DNA of 32,406 bases, from NCBI RefSeq assembly GCF_000373925.1, contig NZ_KB892802.1:1-32406 (forward strand), in the 5' to 3' direction. The notes under the pieces were generated by a model. The model was not told the DNA's origin, did no database searches, and saw nothing but the letters and a program-made list of their open reading frames with translations. The first letter of the stretch is position 1; each line of letters opens with the position of its first letter. A program made the translations under genes and the position numbers. Positions 9,219 to 18,118 of this stretch are shown in pieces. Source of the DNA: Actinopolymorpha alba DSM 45243 (GTDB taxonomy: Bacteria > Actinomycetota > Actinomycetes > Propionibacteriales > Actinopolymorphaceae).

Positions 9219-9260
9219 GATCGTCCTCTCATCTCCTCTGTCGGTTCACACCTAAGGCGG

Positions 9261-9283
9261 AACGACCTCCTCGGAACGTGACA
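9261..9283 (-). promoter_or_regulatory. Possible ECF41-type promoter upstream of the dehydrogenase-sigma unit
   Basis: On the minus strand TGTCAC (9283-9278) is followed by CGTT (9264-9261), about 45 nt before the ATG at 9218. ECF41 promoters are described with a TGTCACA-like -35 and a CGTC-like -10. The 13-nt gap here is shorter than I would expect, so this is tentative. Confidence 0.3.
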
Positions 9284-9402
9284 TCGCGGCTGGCGAGGTG
9301 TTCTGGTCCTGCGTCGGCCGAAGCCCTGAGGTCGCGTTGTTGATGAGCGGAAACGCCTTGGAAACAAAGCTTCTTGGCCTCGGTTAGCTGATCGTTTCAG
9401 GA

Positions 9403-9408
9403 TAGAGT
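9403..9408 (+). promoter_or_regulatory. Candidate -10 box of the second DUF222 gene
   Basis: TAGAGT lies 7 nt before the ATG at 9416, the spacing of a leaderless start. No clear -35 box is seen. The sequence AAACAAAGC at 9362-9370 recurs upstream of the third DUF222 gene (32108-32116). Confidence 0.35.
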
Positions 9409-9415
9409 CGCATGC

Positions 9416-10870
9416 ATGTTCGATCACGGGGATGTTGATGTGTCGGCGTTGGCTGAGGCCGCGCCGGGTCCTGAGCTTGCCGCCACGCTGGCGGCTATCG
9501 ATCTGACAGCTGTGAATGGTTGCGCGCGGGTCGTGGTGATGCGGGCGTGGCAGCGTCAGGTGTCGTGGGCGTCGTGCCGCATGTATGAGGCGATGTCGTT
9601 TGTGGCGCGGTCGCCGATGGGTGGCGAGGACGCGCCGCCGGAGCTTCTTGATGCGTGTTCCGAGTTCGCTTCGGTTGAGGTCGGTGCCGCCCTGACGTTG
9701 GCGCCGGGTTCGGCTGATCGTGAGCTGTGTTTGGCGCTTGACCTGACCGCCCGCCTGCCTGGTACGCGTGCTGCTCTGGAGGCGGGTCGGATTGATGTGG
9801 CCAAGGCGCGGGAGATCGCTTCCGAAACCAGCTGCCTGTCCGACGAGCTTGCCCGCCAGGCCGAGGAGTGGATCCTGTCGAAGGCGCCGGACCTGACCAG
9901 GCAGCAGATCGAGCGCCGGTTGAAGGGGAAGGTGGTGGCGCTGGATCCGGTGGGTGCCGAAGAACGCCGGAAGGCAGCGAAACGCGAACGCCGCATCAAG
10001 TTCAGCGCCGGCGTGAACGGGGTCGCCAGCATCTTCGGCTACGACCTACCGCTGGAGAGAGTCGTCCAAGCGAAGGCGTTCATCAAGGAGATGAGTGAGC
10101 ATCTCAAGGCCGGTGGGGATGACCGCTACCTCGACGAAATCGAAGTCGACGTCTTCCTCGACCTCCTCTGCGGCCGGCATCTGGACACGGGCGGTATGGC
10201 AGTCAAGGTTGAACTCGTCGCCCCGCTCGACACCTGGCTCAACGCCGCCACCAGGGCCGCAAACACCGCCGACTCCAGTCCGAAGCGAACCGAGCGCGAG
10301 GAGGACACCGCTGGGGCCGAACCCGCTGACCTGAAGGACTTCGGGCCCATCTCCGAAGAGGTGCTCGCCGACATCATCAAAGCCGCCGAAGCGGGGTTTG
10401 AGTACTGCTGGACCGTCACCGAAGACGGTGTCGTCGTCTACCACAACCGCAGTGCTTACCGGCCGACGAGGAAACAGCGGGAGTTCGTGCAGGCGAGAGA
10501 CCGGACCTGCCGCCACCCCGGCTGCGAACGGCCAGCGGAGAAGTGCGAAGCGGACCACACCTTCGAACACCGCAACGGCGGAACCACCTGCGCCTGCAAC
10601 CTCACCATGCTGTGCAAACGCCACCACCGGGCCAAGCATGAGGGCGGCTGGTGGTGGACCCAACCCGAACCTGGCTACTTCAAGACCCAAAGCCCGCTTG
10701 GGCATACGTACGACGTGAATCCCGATCCCCTGCCAGGCAGCGGGATTCCACGGCAGGCCGACCCGGAGGCGAGACGACAACGAGAGACCGTCGCCGCCCA
10801 CCACGCCGCGCCAACGACGTACACCCCGACTGCCCCTATCCCGGACGAAGAGATCGCCCCACCGTTCTGA
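9416..10870 (+). CDS. DUF222 / HNH endonuclease domain protein (13E12 family)
   Basis: A complete 484-residue member. The DUF222 region spans roughly 15-345 and is largely helical, with a charged stretch AEERRKAAKRERRIKFS near 181-197. The HNH module lies at 360-410: C365 and C370 (CRHPGC), E378-A-D380-H381, N395 and C400-K-R-H403-H404. The four cysteines/histidines form a structural zinc site and the histidines supply the metal-binding nuclease centre. A proline/threonine-rich tail follows. The ATG at 9416 is preceded by a -10-like TAGAGT at leaderless distance; an ATG at 9412 is out of frame. DUF222/HNH copies also occupy both window ends, so this family has multiplied here. The cellular role is unknown. 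Confidence 0.88.
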   Translation: MFDHGDVDVSALAEAAPGPELAATLAAIDLTAVNGCARVVVMRAWQRQVSWASCRMYEAMSFVARSPMGGEDAPPELLDACSEFASVEVGAALTLAPGSADRELCLALDLTARLPGTRAALEAGRIDVAKAREIASETSCLSDELARQAEEWILSKAPDLTRQQIERRLKGKVVALDPVGAEERRKAAKRERRIKFSAGVNGVASIFGYDLPLERVVQAKAFIKEMSEHLKAGGDDRYLDEIEVDVFLDLLCGRHLDTGGMAVKVELVAPLDTWLNAATRAANTADSSPKRTEREEDTAGAEPADLKDFGPISEEVLADIIKAAEAGFEYCWTVTEDGVVVYHNRSAYRPTRKQREFVQARDRTCRHPGCERPAEKCEADHTFEHRNGGTTCACNLTMLCKRHHRAKHEGGWWWTQPEPGYFKTQSPLGHTYDVNPDPLPGSGIPRQADPEARRQRETVAAHHAAPTTYTPTAPIPDEEIAPPF

Positions 10871-10936
10871 GCCTGATCGGTCGTTGGCATCCTGAACAGC
10901 CCTCGTATCGACGGCAACAGGGAGTGGGCACTGTAG

Positions 10937-11589
10937 ATGGGCAACGTCGAGATCGATGAGAGCGTGGTGCGATCCCTGCTGCGGGAGCAGCATCCGGACC
11001 TTGCCGGCTTGAGCCTTCGCCAGGTGGCTGCCGGCTGGGACAACCAACTATGGCGTCTCGGTGAGGAGTTGGCCGTCCGCTTGCCGCGCACCGCGCGCCC
11101 CGGCTCTTCTACAGAAGGAGCAAAGGTGGCTGCCCGTCCTGGCCCCGCGCCTCCCGCTCCCGGTGCCGACCCCCGTGCGGACCGGTGAACCAACCGCAGT
11201 CTTCCCGAGGCCGTGGCTCGTTGCGGCCCGGGTTCCCGGCCAACCCGGCGATCGCGCCTCGATCAGCCGCGATCACCACGCGGCCAACAGCCTGGCGGGA
11301 TTCCTCAGGGCGCTTCTTTGGTGAACTGTGCGCCGGCGATCCGGCAACAGATCTCGCGGCCGCGTGGCTACTCCTTCCCGCCGACGCGGCTTCCCGATTC
11401 TTCGATACATACGCACACGTGGATGAGGCAATGATCCGGCGCGCCCGAGGATGGGCCGTCCTGCGCAGCCTTTCCCTCATAGGGATCGGTCAGGCCTGGG
11501 AGCGTGAACTTCCTGGCGGCCAACCGACCTGGGGACGCGCGGGTCAGGCGGCGCTTGAGCGTGTCCTGGCGAGCTCGGAACGCGGCTGA
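10937..11589 (+). pseudogene. Aminoglycoside phosphotransferase-family kinase, broken by a frameshift and a large deletion
   Basis: The N-terminus (VEIDESVVRSLLREQHPDLA, AAGWDNQLWRLGEELAVRLP) starts at the ATG 10937. After ARPGSS the frame shifts near 11100, and QKEQRWLPVLAPRLPLPVPTP, WLVAARVPG and ANSLAGFLRALL read in another frame. The C-terminal part (GELCAGDPATDLAAAWLLLP, GQAWERELPGG, RVLASS) continues in a further frame to the stop at 11589. Between LRALL and GELCAGDP about 100 or more residues are missing, including the catalytic loop (HGDLHPxN) that all active members carry, so the product cannot phosphorylate anything. Intact relatives are APH-fold small-molecule kinases. Confidence 0.85.
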
Positions 11590-11685
11590 CTACCAACCGC
11601 GCGCGACATCGCCGGTCGATTAGGCTGATCATCCCGCCACACCCGCCGCTCCTTCCGCCCACCCGGTCCCGACGGGGAGCTGTCG

Positions 11686-12720
11686 ATGGATGAGCAGTAC
11701 TGGTCGCCTGACCATCCGGTCCTCGGGGTTCTGCGCGCGCGTAGGTCGCGGCAGGATCGGACTGGCTCCCGTGGGGACCAGCACAAGGTCGGGCTGGCCA
11801 TCCAGGGTGGCGGCATGCGGGGTATCCTCTCGGGCGCGATGCTGACCGCGCTGGAGGACATGGGATTCCGGTTCTCTTTCGATGCTGTCTATGGCTCGTC
11901 CTCAGGCGCGCTGAACGGCGCCTATTTCTTTGGTGGAGACAGCTGGCGCCACCTGCCCATTTACTGGGACGATCTCACAACTCGCCGTTTCATCGATTTC
12001 CGGCGAGTCCTTAGCGGAAACGTGGTCGATCTCGCCTACGCCTTCGATACGGTGGTCGACAGGCTCAGGCCGCTCGACTATGACGCTGTCCTTGGGTCGA
12101 GCGTCCCTCTTCACGTGGCGATGACTCTCGTGGACGAGCTGCGCACCTTGACGGTCTCGGCTTTCACGTCCAAGGATGATCTACGGTCCGCGCTGCGCGC
12201 CAGCGCCTGGCTACCAGTCGCCGTTCGAGGAACGACGGAGTTTCATGGCAAACGGGTGATCGACGGCGCCATCCTCACCGTGCATCCGTACCGCCTGGCA
12301 CTGGCTGACGGCTGCACCCACATTCTGTCCCTGAGCACACGGGCGCATCGTTCGACCCGGATTGTGCCCGCACTCACTCAGCTGGTGACCTCCTGGCACC
12401 TGGACAGGCTGCGTGCCGGGTTGGGCAGTGCACATGCGCGGAGCGTTCGGGACTATCGCCAGGACCATCTGCGGCTGGCCGCGGCGAGCCGCAGTTCGCC
12501 GAATGCCCCGCACATTCTCGACATCGCTCCGCTGCCCTGGATGACCAGGATCAGGCCGCTGGAGCTGAGTCCTGGCCGACTCATCCTGGCCGCCCGGGCC
12601 GCCTATGAACTCATGGTGTGTGCGGTCGAGCAGGGCGACGCGACGGCACTGCGTTCCGGCGACTTCCGTGCCATCCCGCGCTTCACCCGAGTGGAGGGGG
12701 CGTCCGTCCATGGCCGCTAG
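11686..12720 (+). CDS. Patatin-like phospholipase
   Basis: A 344-residue protein with the full catalytic set of patatin-like acyl hydrolases. The oxyanion loop is GGGMRG (41-46), the nucleophile elbow GSSSG (70-74, Ser72), and the catalytic Asp is in IDGA (D193). Such enzymes cleave acyl chains from phospholipids with a Ser-Asp dyad. No signal peptide or membrane segment is seen, so it should be cytosolic and act on the inner leaflet. The ATG at 11686 has a GGGGAG Shine-Dalgarno 7-8 nt upstream. Its 3' end overlaps the next gene by 11 nt, so the two are probably co-translated. Base composition looks somewhat less GC-rich than the surroundings. Pairing with a membrane kinase suggests phospholipase activity under kinase control (inference). 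Confidence 0.9.
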   Translation: MDEQYWSPDHPVLGVLRARRSRQDRTGSRGDQHKVGLAIQGGGMRGILSGAMLTALEDMGFRFSFDAVYGSSSGALNGAYFFGGDSWRHLPIYWDDLTTRRFIDFRRVLSGNVVDLAYAFDTVVDRLRPLDYDAVLGSSVPLHVAMTLVDELRTLTVSAFTSKDDLRSALRASAWLPVAVRGTTEFHGKRVIDGAILTVHPYRLALADGCTHILSLSTRAHRSTRIVPALTQLVTSWHLDRLRAGLGSAHARSVRDYRQDHLRLAAASRSSPNAPHILDIAPLPWMTRIRPLELSPGRLILAARAAYELMVCAVEQGDATALRSGDFRAIPRFTRVEGASVHGR

Positions 12721-15121
12721 CCTGAAGTCCGTCGTGACCGTGATCGAGATGATCGCGGCAGCGCACGTGAGCCACGGACCGCACGATGACCTGCTCAACT
12801 GGTCCGTTGAGGACTGGCGCAAGGTGCTACTCGAACTCCCGTTGGATGGGGGCACCTTTGCCGCGCAGTTCGAGCTGTCGTGGGACTCCTCGATCGCCGC
12901 TCTCGAACGCTGGTGCGTGGAGTTCCGGACGCTCGACGGCTCGCTCCAGGCGCGCTATGCCGAGCTCTTCGGATATCTGAGCATCTTTCTCACCACGATG
13001 ATCTCCCTGCGGCATTCAGAACTCCGTCGTTCGGCATCGCAGGACGCGAACACCCGCCCACCCGAAGGCTCCCGGCACGACTGTGATCGCGTGTGCCGGC
13101 CCTTGTTCGAGGACGAGGCGGTGCGGGAAGCGCTCCGCCGGATTTACGCCCCGCCGGCCGGGTCACGAGATTCGAGACCGATCGCCGGTGCGACGTACGC
13201 ACAGCAGGAGCAGGCCATCCGCGAGTGGGCGAATATCGACTTCGACACCCTGCGGTTTCACCGGCACGGAACGACGTCCTTTATTCTCGCCGGGCAACCC
13301 AGGCGCCGAATCCACGGGCAGCTGCGCCCGTTCGCACTAAAGTGCATCGTTTATCCGTTCCTGCGGATTCCCACCATCGGCCGCGCGACTCGGTCCTATG
13401 CCGACACCTACAAGCTCCCCGCGGCCGATGTCGAGCATCTGGTCTGGGTATGGGCCAGCTCGGACGGCTGGATCCTGATGGACTTTGTAGCCGGCCAGAC
13501 GCTCGCCGAGCGGATCGAGGCCGAAGCGACGCCGCGCCGGGCGCGGTATGTCGATGCCTTCTTCCTACCCGAGGCTGGCGACCACGGACGTACTGACTCC
13601 CACACTCACTTACGGTTGGATCTTATCGAGAGGTTCGGTCAGGAGCTGTTCCTCGCCCTCACCGATCTCGAGCGCTGCGGACTCTCTCACTGCGATCTCT
13701 CGCCCTCGAACATCATCGTGGTCAAGGTGCCGAACGAGGACCGCGAGACACTAAAGCTGATCGACCTTGGAGTCAACTACCTCTACCAGCACGACCTGCC
13801 CGGACGCGGCGGCGTCGATGCGGTCTTCGTCGCCCCCGAAATCCGAGCGAGGACCACAGACCCGGCAACCGCGGTAGAGGGCACCAGTCAGGTCAGTAAT
13901 CCAGGAGAGTCTCGTGGTTACTCGCCGACCGACCTCTACTCGTTTGGTCAACTTCTCATCATGGTGGGCACCGGTCAGGTCCAACCCGACGGGACCGTCC
14001 CCGGGCTCTTCTACGCCGAGGCGCCCTTGATAGCCAGGTTCATCGAAGACCTGACGGATCGCAGCCCCGACCGGAGGCTGGTCATCTTCGGGCCCAAGTC
14101 CGAGACACCCGAGTCGTTCTACAACGATCTACGGGACTACTTTGTGGAAGAACTCGACGCGGTGAAGGCGGCCGAGGCGGAGAAGCTCGCGCCGCACCGT
14201 GCCAGTGCGTGGAGTGGCATCGCGGACGTGTTCCAGCCACTGTCTGGGGCGCTTGGCCGGCAGTGGCGACTTTGGCAGGTACGCCGGCAGCAGGAGCTCT
14301 ATCGTGATCCGCGGCGAAACATGCGGGTGCGTTGGTTGCTCGCGTGGTCCACCGTGTCCGCGGCATGTTGGGCGCTTACAGCGACCATCGTCCTCATGTG
14401 GACTCTGCGCAACGCCGGCCTGGACTGGGACAACCAGATCATCGTCCTTTTCCGGAAGCTGCTCGGAGCCGAACCAGATGAGTTTCCCCTTCTTGACCAG
14501 CTGCGAGCCGACGACTATGAACCCCCGCTGGGCGCGGAGAGTACCGCGCTGGGCCTGTTGGGCCTCAGTTTCACCCTGGTGGGAGTGAAGTATTACCAGA
14601 GCCTGTTCGCCGCGGTGAGCCCGATGGTGGTCGGATGGCGGGCCGGCTCGTTGACCGCGAAGGCATTACTCGCGGAGTGCTCCATGCGGGCATGGGCGAT
14701 TGTTCCGCTTGCCACGATTCTGCCACCGCTGCTCATCCAGCCGCGATGGTGGCCGATCTTCGTGGCGGCCTCGATGACGTTCGTCACCCTTTCGAACTGG
14801 GCGAGCTCGCTCTTTGGGCGCTCCGCGCTTGGTCGAGCTCGGGAGTACGGCCTTTCCACCGTCCCAGGACATGTTTCGGGCATCAACACCTACACCTCGT
14901 GGATCCCTGGAAACACGTTCTATGCCCTGACGCTGTGGATCGTCGGGACCCTTCTCTACATCGGTGCCGCCCAGGACACGATGGTCTACATCATCGCGAT
15001 CATGTTCGTGAACGTGGTGCAGTTGTACGTCGTGAAGTGCGGATTGCAGGGACCCGATATCCGGGCCGGACTGAGTCGCGCGTGTATCGCCGCTGAGCGC
15101 CTTCGCTACGCCATGCGATAG
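12710..15121 (+). CDS. Protein kinase-like protein with polytopic membrane C-terminus
   Basis: An 803-residue protein in three parts. Residues 1-165 are a helical region I do not recognise. Residues about 180-480 are a divergent eukaryotic-like kinase domain: Lys K211 (FALKCI), catalytic loop HCDLSPSN (D329, N334), metal-binding IDLG (D352), VAPE (E377) and the F-helix Asp in PTDLYSFG (D408). The key catalytic residues are kept, although HRD is HCD and DFG is DLG. Residues 540-780 hold about six membrane segments (near 542-565, 613-638, 661-677, 680-699, 737-753, 757-776). The ATG at 12710 has GGAGGGGG upstream and overlaps the patatin gene by 11 nt. There is no PASTA or other sensor repeat, so it is unlike the PknB type. 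I infer that its partner or substrate is the phospholipase, but nothing shows this directly. Confidence 0.82.
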   Translation: MAASLKSVVTVIEMIAAAHVSHGPHDDLLNWSVEDWRKVLLELPLDGGTFAAQFELSWDSSIAALERWCVEFRTLDGSLQARYAELFGYLSIFLTTMISLRHSELRRSASQDANTRPPEGSRHDCDRVCRPLFEDEAVREALRRIYAPPAGSRDSRPIAGATYAQQEQAIREWANIDFDTLRFHRHGTTSFILAGQPRRRIHGQLRPFALKCIVYPFLRIPTIGRATRSYADTYKLPAADVEHLVWVWASSDGWILMDFVAGQTLAERIEAEATPRRARYVDAFFLPEAGDHGRTDSHTHLRLDLIERFGQELFLALTDLERCGLSHCDLSPSNIIVVKVPNEDRETLKLIDLGVNYLYQHDLPGRGGVDAVFVAPEIRARTTDPATAVEGTSQVSNPGESRGYSPTDLYSFGQLLIMVGTGQVQPDGTVPGLFYAEAPLIARFIEDLTDRSPDRRLVIFGPKSETPESFYNDLRDYFVEELDAVKAAEAEKLAPHRASAWSGIADVFQPLSGALGRQWRLWQVRRQQELYRDPRRNMRVRWLLAWSTVSAACWALTATIVLMWTLRNAGLDWDNQIIVLFRKLLGAEPDEFPLLDQLRADDYEPPLGAESTALGLLGLSFTLVGVKYYQSLFAAVSPMVVGWRAGSLTAKALLAECSMRAWAIVPLATILPPLLIQPRWWPIFVAASMTFVTLSNWASSLFGRSALGRAREYGLSTVPGHVSGINTYTSWIPGNTFYALTLWIVGTLLYIGAAQDTMVYIIAIMFVNVVQLYVVKCGLQGPDIRAGLSRACIAAERLRYAMR

Positions 15122-15143
15122 GCACGCTCCCTGCCGAGAGGGG

Positions 15144-16196
15144 TCACGATGCCTTTATGGAGCTGCCTTCTGGCGGGGCCAGCGTGAGCAGGGTGCTCAG
15201 GTCCTCCTTGGGTAGCTCCGGTCTGTCCGCGTACAGATAACAACTCGCGGCGTGGCCGGGGGAGGAGAGGAAGGGCGGCGGCGGTGCGGTCACGCATTTC
15301 GACATCGCCGAGGGACAGCGCTGCGCGAACCGGCAGCCGCCATGCTCGTCCGGAACGCTGAAGGCTTCGGTGCGCTCGACCCGCTCCTCTCCCCAGCGCC
15401 GGGTGGGGTCAGGCCAGGGGATCGAATCGATGAGGAGCTGGGTGTACGGGTGCTTGGGCGCGTTGATCACCGTCTCGACCTCGCCAGCCTCGACGATCGT
15501 GCCGCGGTACATCACCAGGATGTGGTCGCTGACGTGATAAGCGGTCCCGAGGTCGTGGGTGATGTAGAGGATGGGGACATTCAGCGTCTGGTTGACGGTG
15601 CGCAGGCTCTCGAGGATGGTCGCGCGAAGCGACGCATCCACCATCGACACGGGTTCGTCCGCGACGATGAGCCTCGGCCGCAACATCAACGCACGCGCCA
15701 CGGTGATCCGCTGGCGTTGACCACCGGAGAGCTGGTGGGGATAACGGCCGAGGGTCTCGTCCGGCCGCAGGCCGACGGTTTCGAGGGCACTCTCCATGAG
15801 TTCGGTGCGTTCGGACTTCGACCGCGCGAGCCGGAACTTGTGGATCGGCACCGTCAAGACGTGATCGACCTTGTAGAACGGATTGAACACCGAGAACGGA
15901 TCCTGGAAGACCGCCTGCACGTCGCGGCGGAACTCCCGCATGTGTTCGCCACGCAGCTTTGAGACGTCCTCCCCGCGATAGCGGACGGTGCCGCTCGTGG
16001 GAGCGATGAAGCCCATCAGCAAGGAAGCAAGGGTGGTCTTGCCGCTCCCGCTTTCTCCCACTACCGAGACGATCTGCGGGGTGTCACCCTGCACCGTCAA
16101 CGACACGTCGTCGAGCGCGACTGTGGCCTCTCGGGAGAGGACGCCGCCGCCGTAGACCTTGGTGACGTTACGGAGTTCAATCAGCGGCTCGGTCAT
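15144..16196 (-). CDS. Oligopeptide/dipeptide-type ABC transporter ATP-binding protein (OppF-like)
   Basis: A 350-residue ATPase: Walker A GESGSGKT, Q-loop VFQDP, signature LSGGQRQR, Walker B LIVADEP and the H-loop in LYITHDLG. The C-terminal oligopeptide-transporter extension has a cysteine pair (CRFAQRCPSAMSKC) often tied to an Fe-S cluster in this family. It powers the importer together with the OppD-like ATPase. The ATG at 16196 gives a normal N-terminus (MTEPLIELRNVTKVYGGG) and a 20-nt overlap with the preceding gene; ATG 16208 is an alternative. It is the last gene of the operon and converges on the membrane kinase gene with only 22 nt between. Confidence 0.93.
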   Translation of the reverse strand: MTEPLIELRNVTKVYGGGVLSREATVALDDVSLTVQGDTPQIVSVVGESGSGKTTLASLLMGFIAPTSGTVRYRGEDVSKLRGEHMREFRRDVQAVFQDPFSVFNPFYKVDHVLTVPIHKFRLARSKSERTELMESALETVGLRPDETLGRYPHQLSGGQRQRITVARALMLRPRLIVADEPVSMVDASLRATILESLRTVNQTLNVPILYITHDLGTAYHVSDHILVMYRGTIVEAGEVETVINAPKHPYTQLLIDSIPWPDPTRRWGEERVERTEAFSVPDEHGGCRFAQRCPSAMSKCVTAPPPPFLSSPGHAASCYLYADRPELPKEDLSTLLTLAPPEGSSIKAS

Positions 16197-17208
16197 GGCG
16201 CTCCTCATGCAGATGGCAGGCGACGAACTGCTGCGGGCGAAGCTCCAGATATTCGGGTATCTCCTGGCGGCAGATGTCCATGACCTTCGGGCATCGAGGA
16301 TGGAAGAGACATCCGGGCGGCAGCGACTTCAAGGACGGCGGTAGCCCCGGAATGCCGCGGAAGGTGCCCCGATCCTCAAGCTTGGGGAGGCTGTCGATGA
16401 GCAGGTCGGTGTAGGGGTGGAGCGGCTCGGCGAAGATCTCGCGGATGGGTGAGACCTCCGCGAGCTTTCCCGCGTACATCACCGCGAGCCGATCCACCGA
16501 CTGCGCCATCAGGCCCATGTCGTGGCCGATCAGGATGACGGCGACCCCGAGTTCGTCCTGCAGGCGCAGGATGGTGTCCATCACCTGGCGCTGCACCACC
16601 ACGTCGAGTGCGGACGTCGGCTCGTCGGCGATGACCACCTTGGGGCGCATGGCCACCGCGATGGCGATACAGGCCCGTTGCTTCATGCCGCCGGACAACT
16701 CGTGGGGATACATCCGACCGACCTCACGGCGTAGGCCGACGGACTCCAGTGCTGAGCGGGCGAGGTCGAGAAGGACCTTCTTCGACCGGCGTTCGGTGGC
16801 GTGGTCCTCGAGGGTGTCGATGATCTGGTCCTCGATCCGTGCGACCGGATTGAGGGAGTTCATCGCACCCTGAGGAATCATCGCGATCTCGCGGGCGCGC
16901 ATCTGGCGCATGGTCCGCTCCGGCAGCGGGACCAGGTCCTTTCCCTGCAGCAACATCTGCCCACCGGAAATGCGTCCAGGCGGGCGAATCATCCGCATCA
17001 GCGCGAGCGCGACCGTGGACTTGCCGGAGCCGGACTCGCCGACCAGCCCGAGCTTCTCACCCGGCATCAGGTCGAACGAGATGCCGTTGACCGCCTTCAC
17101 CACGCCGGAGTCGGTGGAGTATTCCACCCGCAGGTCGCGTACGGACAACACCGGACTCGCGCCGGGCGGACGCGTGGGGCTCGAAGCCTGCGACGCTGGA
17201 GCACTCAT
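16177..17208 (-). CDS. Oligopeptide/dipeptide-type ABC transporter ATP-binding protein (OppD-like)
   Basis: A 343-residue ATPase: Walker A GESGSGKST, IPQGAMNSLNP (the Q-loop block typical of OppD), signature LSGGMKQR, Walker B VVIADEPTSALD and the H-loop GHDMG. The C-terminal cysteine motif is CLFHPRCPKVMDIC. The open frame extends far upstream, but the ATG at 17208 is right: it has GGAGGT just upstream, overlaps the permease stop codon (ATGA), and the residues before it are antisense-like noise. It acts at the inner face of the membrane with the OppF-like ATPase. Confidence 0.93.
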   Translation of the reverse strand: MSAPASQASSPTRPPGASPVLSVRDLRVEYSTDSGVVKAVNGISFDLMPGEKLGLVGESGSGKSTVALALMRMIRPPGRISGGQMLLQGKDLVPLPERTMRQMRAREIAMIPQGAMNSLNPVARIEDQIIDTLEDHATERRSKKVLLDLARSALESVGLRREVGRMYPHELSGGMKQRACIAIAVAMRPKVVIADEPTSALDVVVQRQVMDTILRLQDELGVAVILIGHDMGLMAQSVDRLAVMYAGKLAEVSPIREIFAEPLHPYTDLLIDSLPKLEDRGTFRGIPGLPPSLKSLPPGCLFHPRCPKVMDICRQEIPEYLELRPQQFVACHLHEERHDRAAD

Positions 17209-18116
17209 TCGGACCTCCGGGAACGCGGGTTGGCCCATTCGTCGAGAGCGAACGAGATGAAGTAGAGCGACAGGATCAACAAGATGATGATCGCGATCGG
17301 AATGCCCCACCACCACCACATATTGCGCAACAGGGCGGAGTACTTCTGCATCCAGAAGAACGTCATGCCCAGGGTCGGTTCGCGTTGCGAACCAAGGCCG
17401 AGCAGCTCCAGACCCAGTGCGCCGTAGACGGCCGCGATGAGCGCGCCGACGAACCCGGCCAGCAGGAACGGCGAAATGTTGGGCAGGAGTTCGCGGATGA
17501 TGATCTCGGGGCCGCGCATGCCCGACAGTCGGGCCATCTGGATGAACTGCCGTTCCCGTAAGGAAAGGACCTGCGCGCGGATACCGCGCGTTGGTCCCGG
17601 CCAGGCGAAGGCGGCGAGGATGAACGCCATGCTCTCGATGGAGATGTACGCCTGGAGCAGCGACGCGATGACCACCATCACCAGGAAGCTCGGAATCGTG
17701 AACATCACGTCGACCACCCAGCGGATCAGGTTGTCGATCCACCCGCCGTAGAACGCCGACACCAGGCCGAGGACGATACCGATGGCCAGACCGATGGCAC
17801 CGGCGAGCAGTCCGATCTTGAGGCTGAGCCGGGTGCCGACGATCATCACCGCAAGCATGTCGCGGCCCTGGGCGTCAGTGCCGAACAGATAGTCCAGCGA
17901 GGGTGGTTTGCTGACGGGGGCGGCCAGCGGATACGGCGCCTTCGTCGTGTCGACGAACCACCCGCCCACCGTCGAGAACAACACCAGACCGATGAAGATC
18001 GCAAGACCCACGCCCAGCAAGGGATTCCGGCGTACGTATCGGGCGAACGCCAGGAAACGTCCGGCTATCCAGGGCTGGACAGGAAGCGCGACCTGGCGCG
18101 GAGAGATGGCGGCCAT
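17205..18116 (-). CDS. ABC transporter permease (OppC/DppC-like)
   Basis: A 303-residue inner-membrane permease of the binding-protein-dependent family. A cytoplasmic N-terminus leads into a first membrane span (LLGVGLAIFIGLVLFSTVGG), a conserved periplasmic block with FGTDAQGRDML, and the EAA-type loop (ARLSGMRGPEIIIRELLPNI) that contacts the ATPase. About five further spans follow. The C-terminal region is tryptophan-rich (NMWWWWG), which is slightly unusual. The ATG at 18116 has an AAGGAAGG Shine-Dalgarno. It lies 2 nt after the OppB-like stop and overlaps the OppD-like gene by 4 nt. Confidence 0.92.
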   Translation of the reverse strand: MAAISPRQVALPVQPWIAGRFLAFARYVRRNPLLGVGLAIFIGLVLFSTVGGWFVDTTKAPYPLAAPVSKPPSLDYLFGTDAQGRDMLAVMIVGTRLSLKIGLLAGAIGLAIGIVLGLVSAFYGGWIDNLIRWVVDVMFTIPSFLVMVVIASLLQAYISIESMAFILAAFAWPGPTRGIRAQVLSLRERQFIQMARLSGMRGPEIIIRELLPNISPFLLAGFVGALIAAVYGALGLELLGLGSQREPTLGMTFFWMQKYSALLRNMWWWWGIPIAIIILLILSLYFISFALDEWANPRSRRSE

Positions 18117-18118
18117 GC

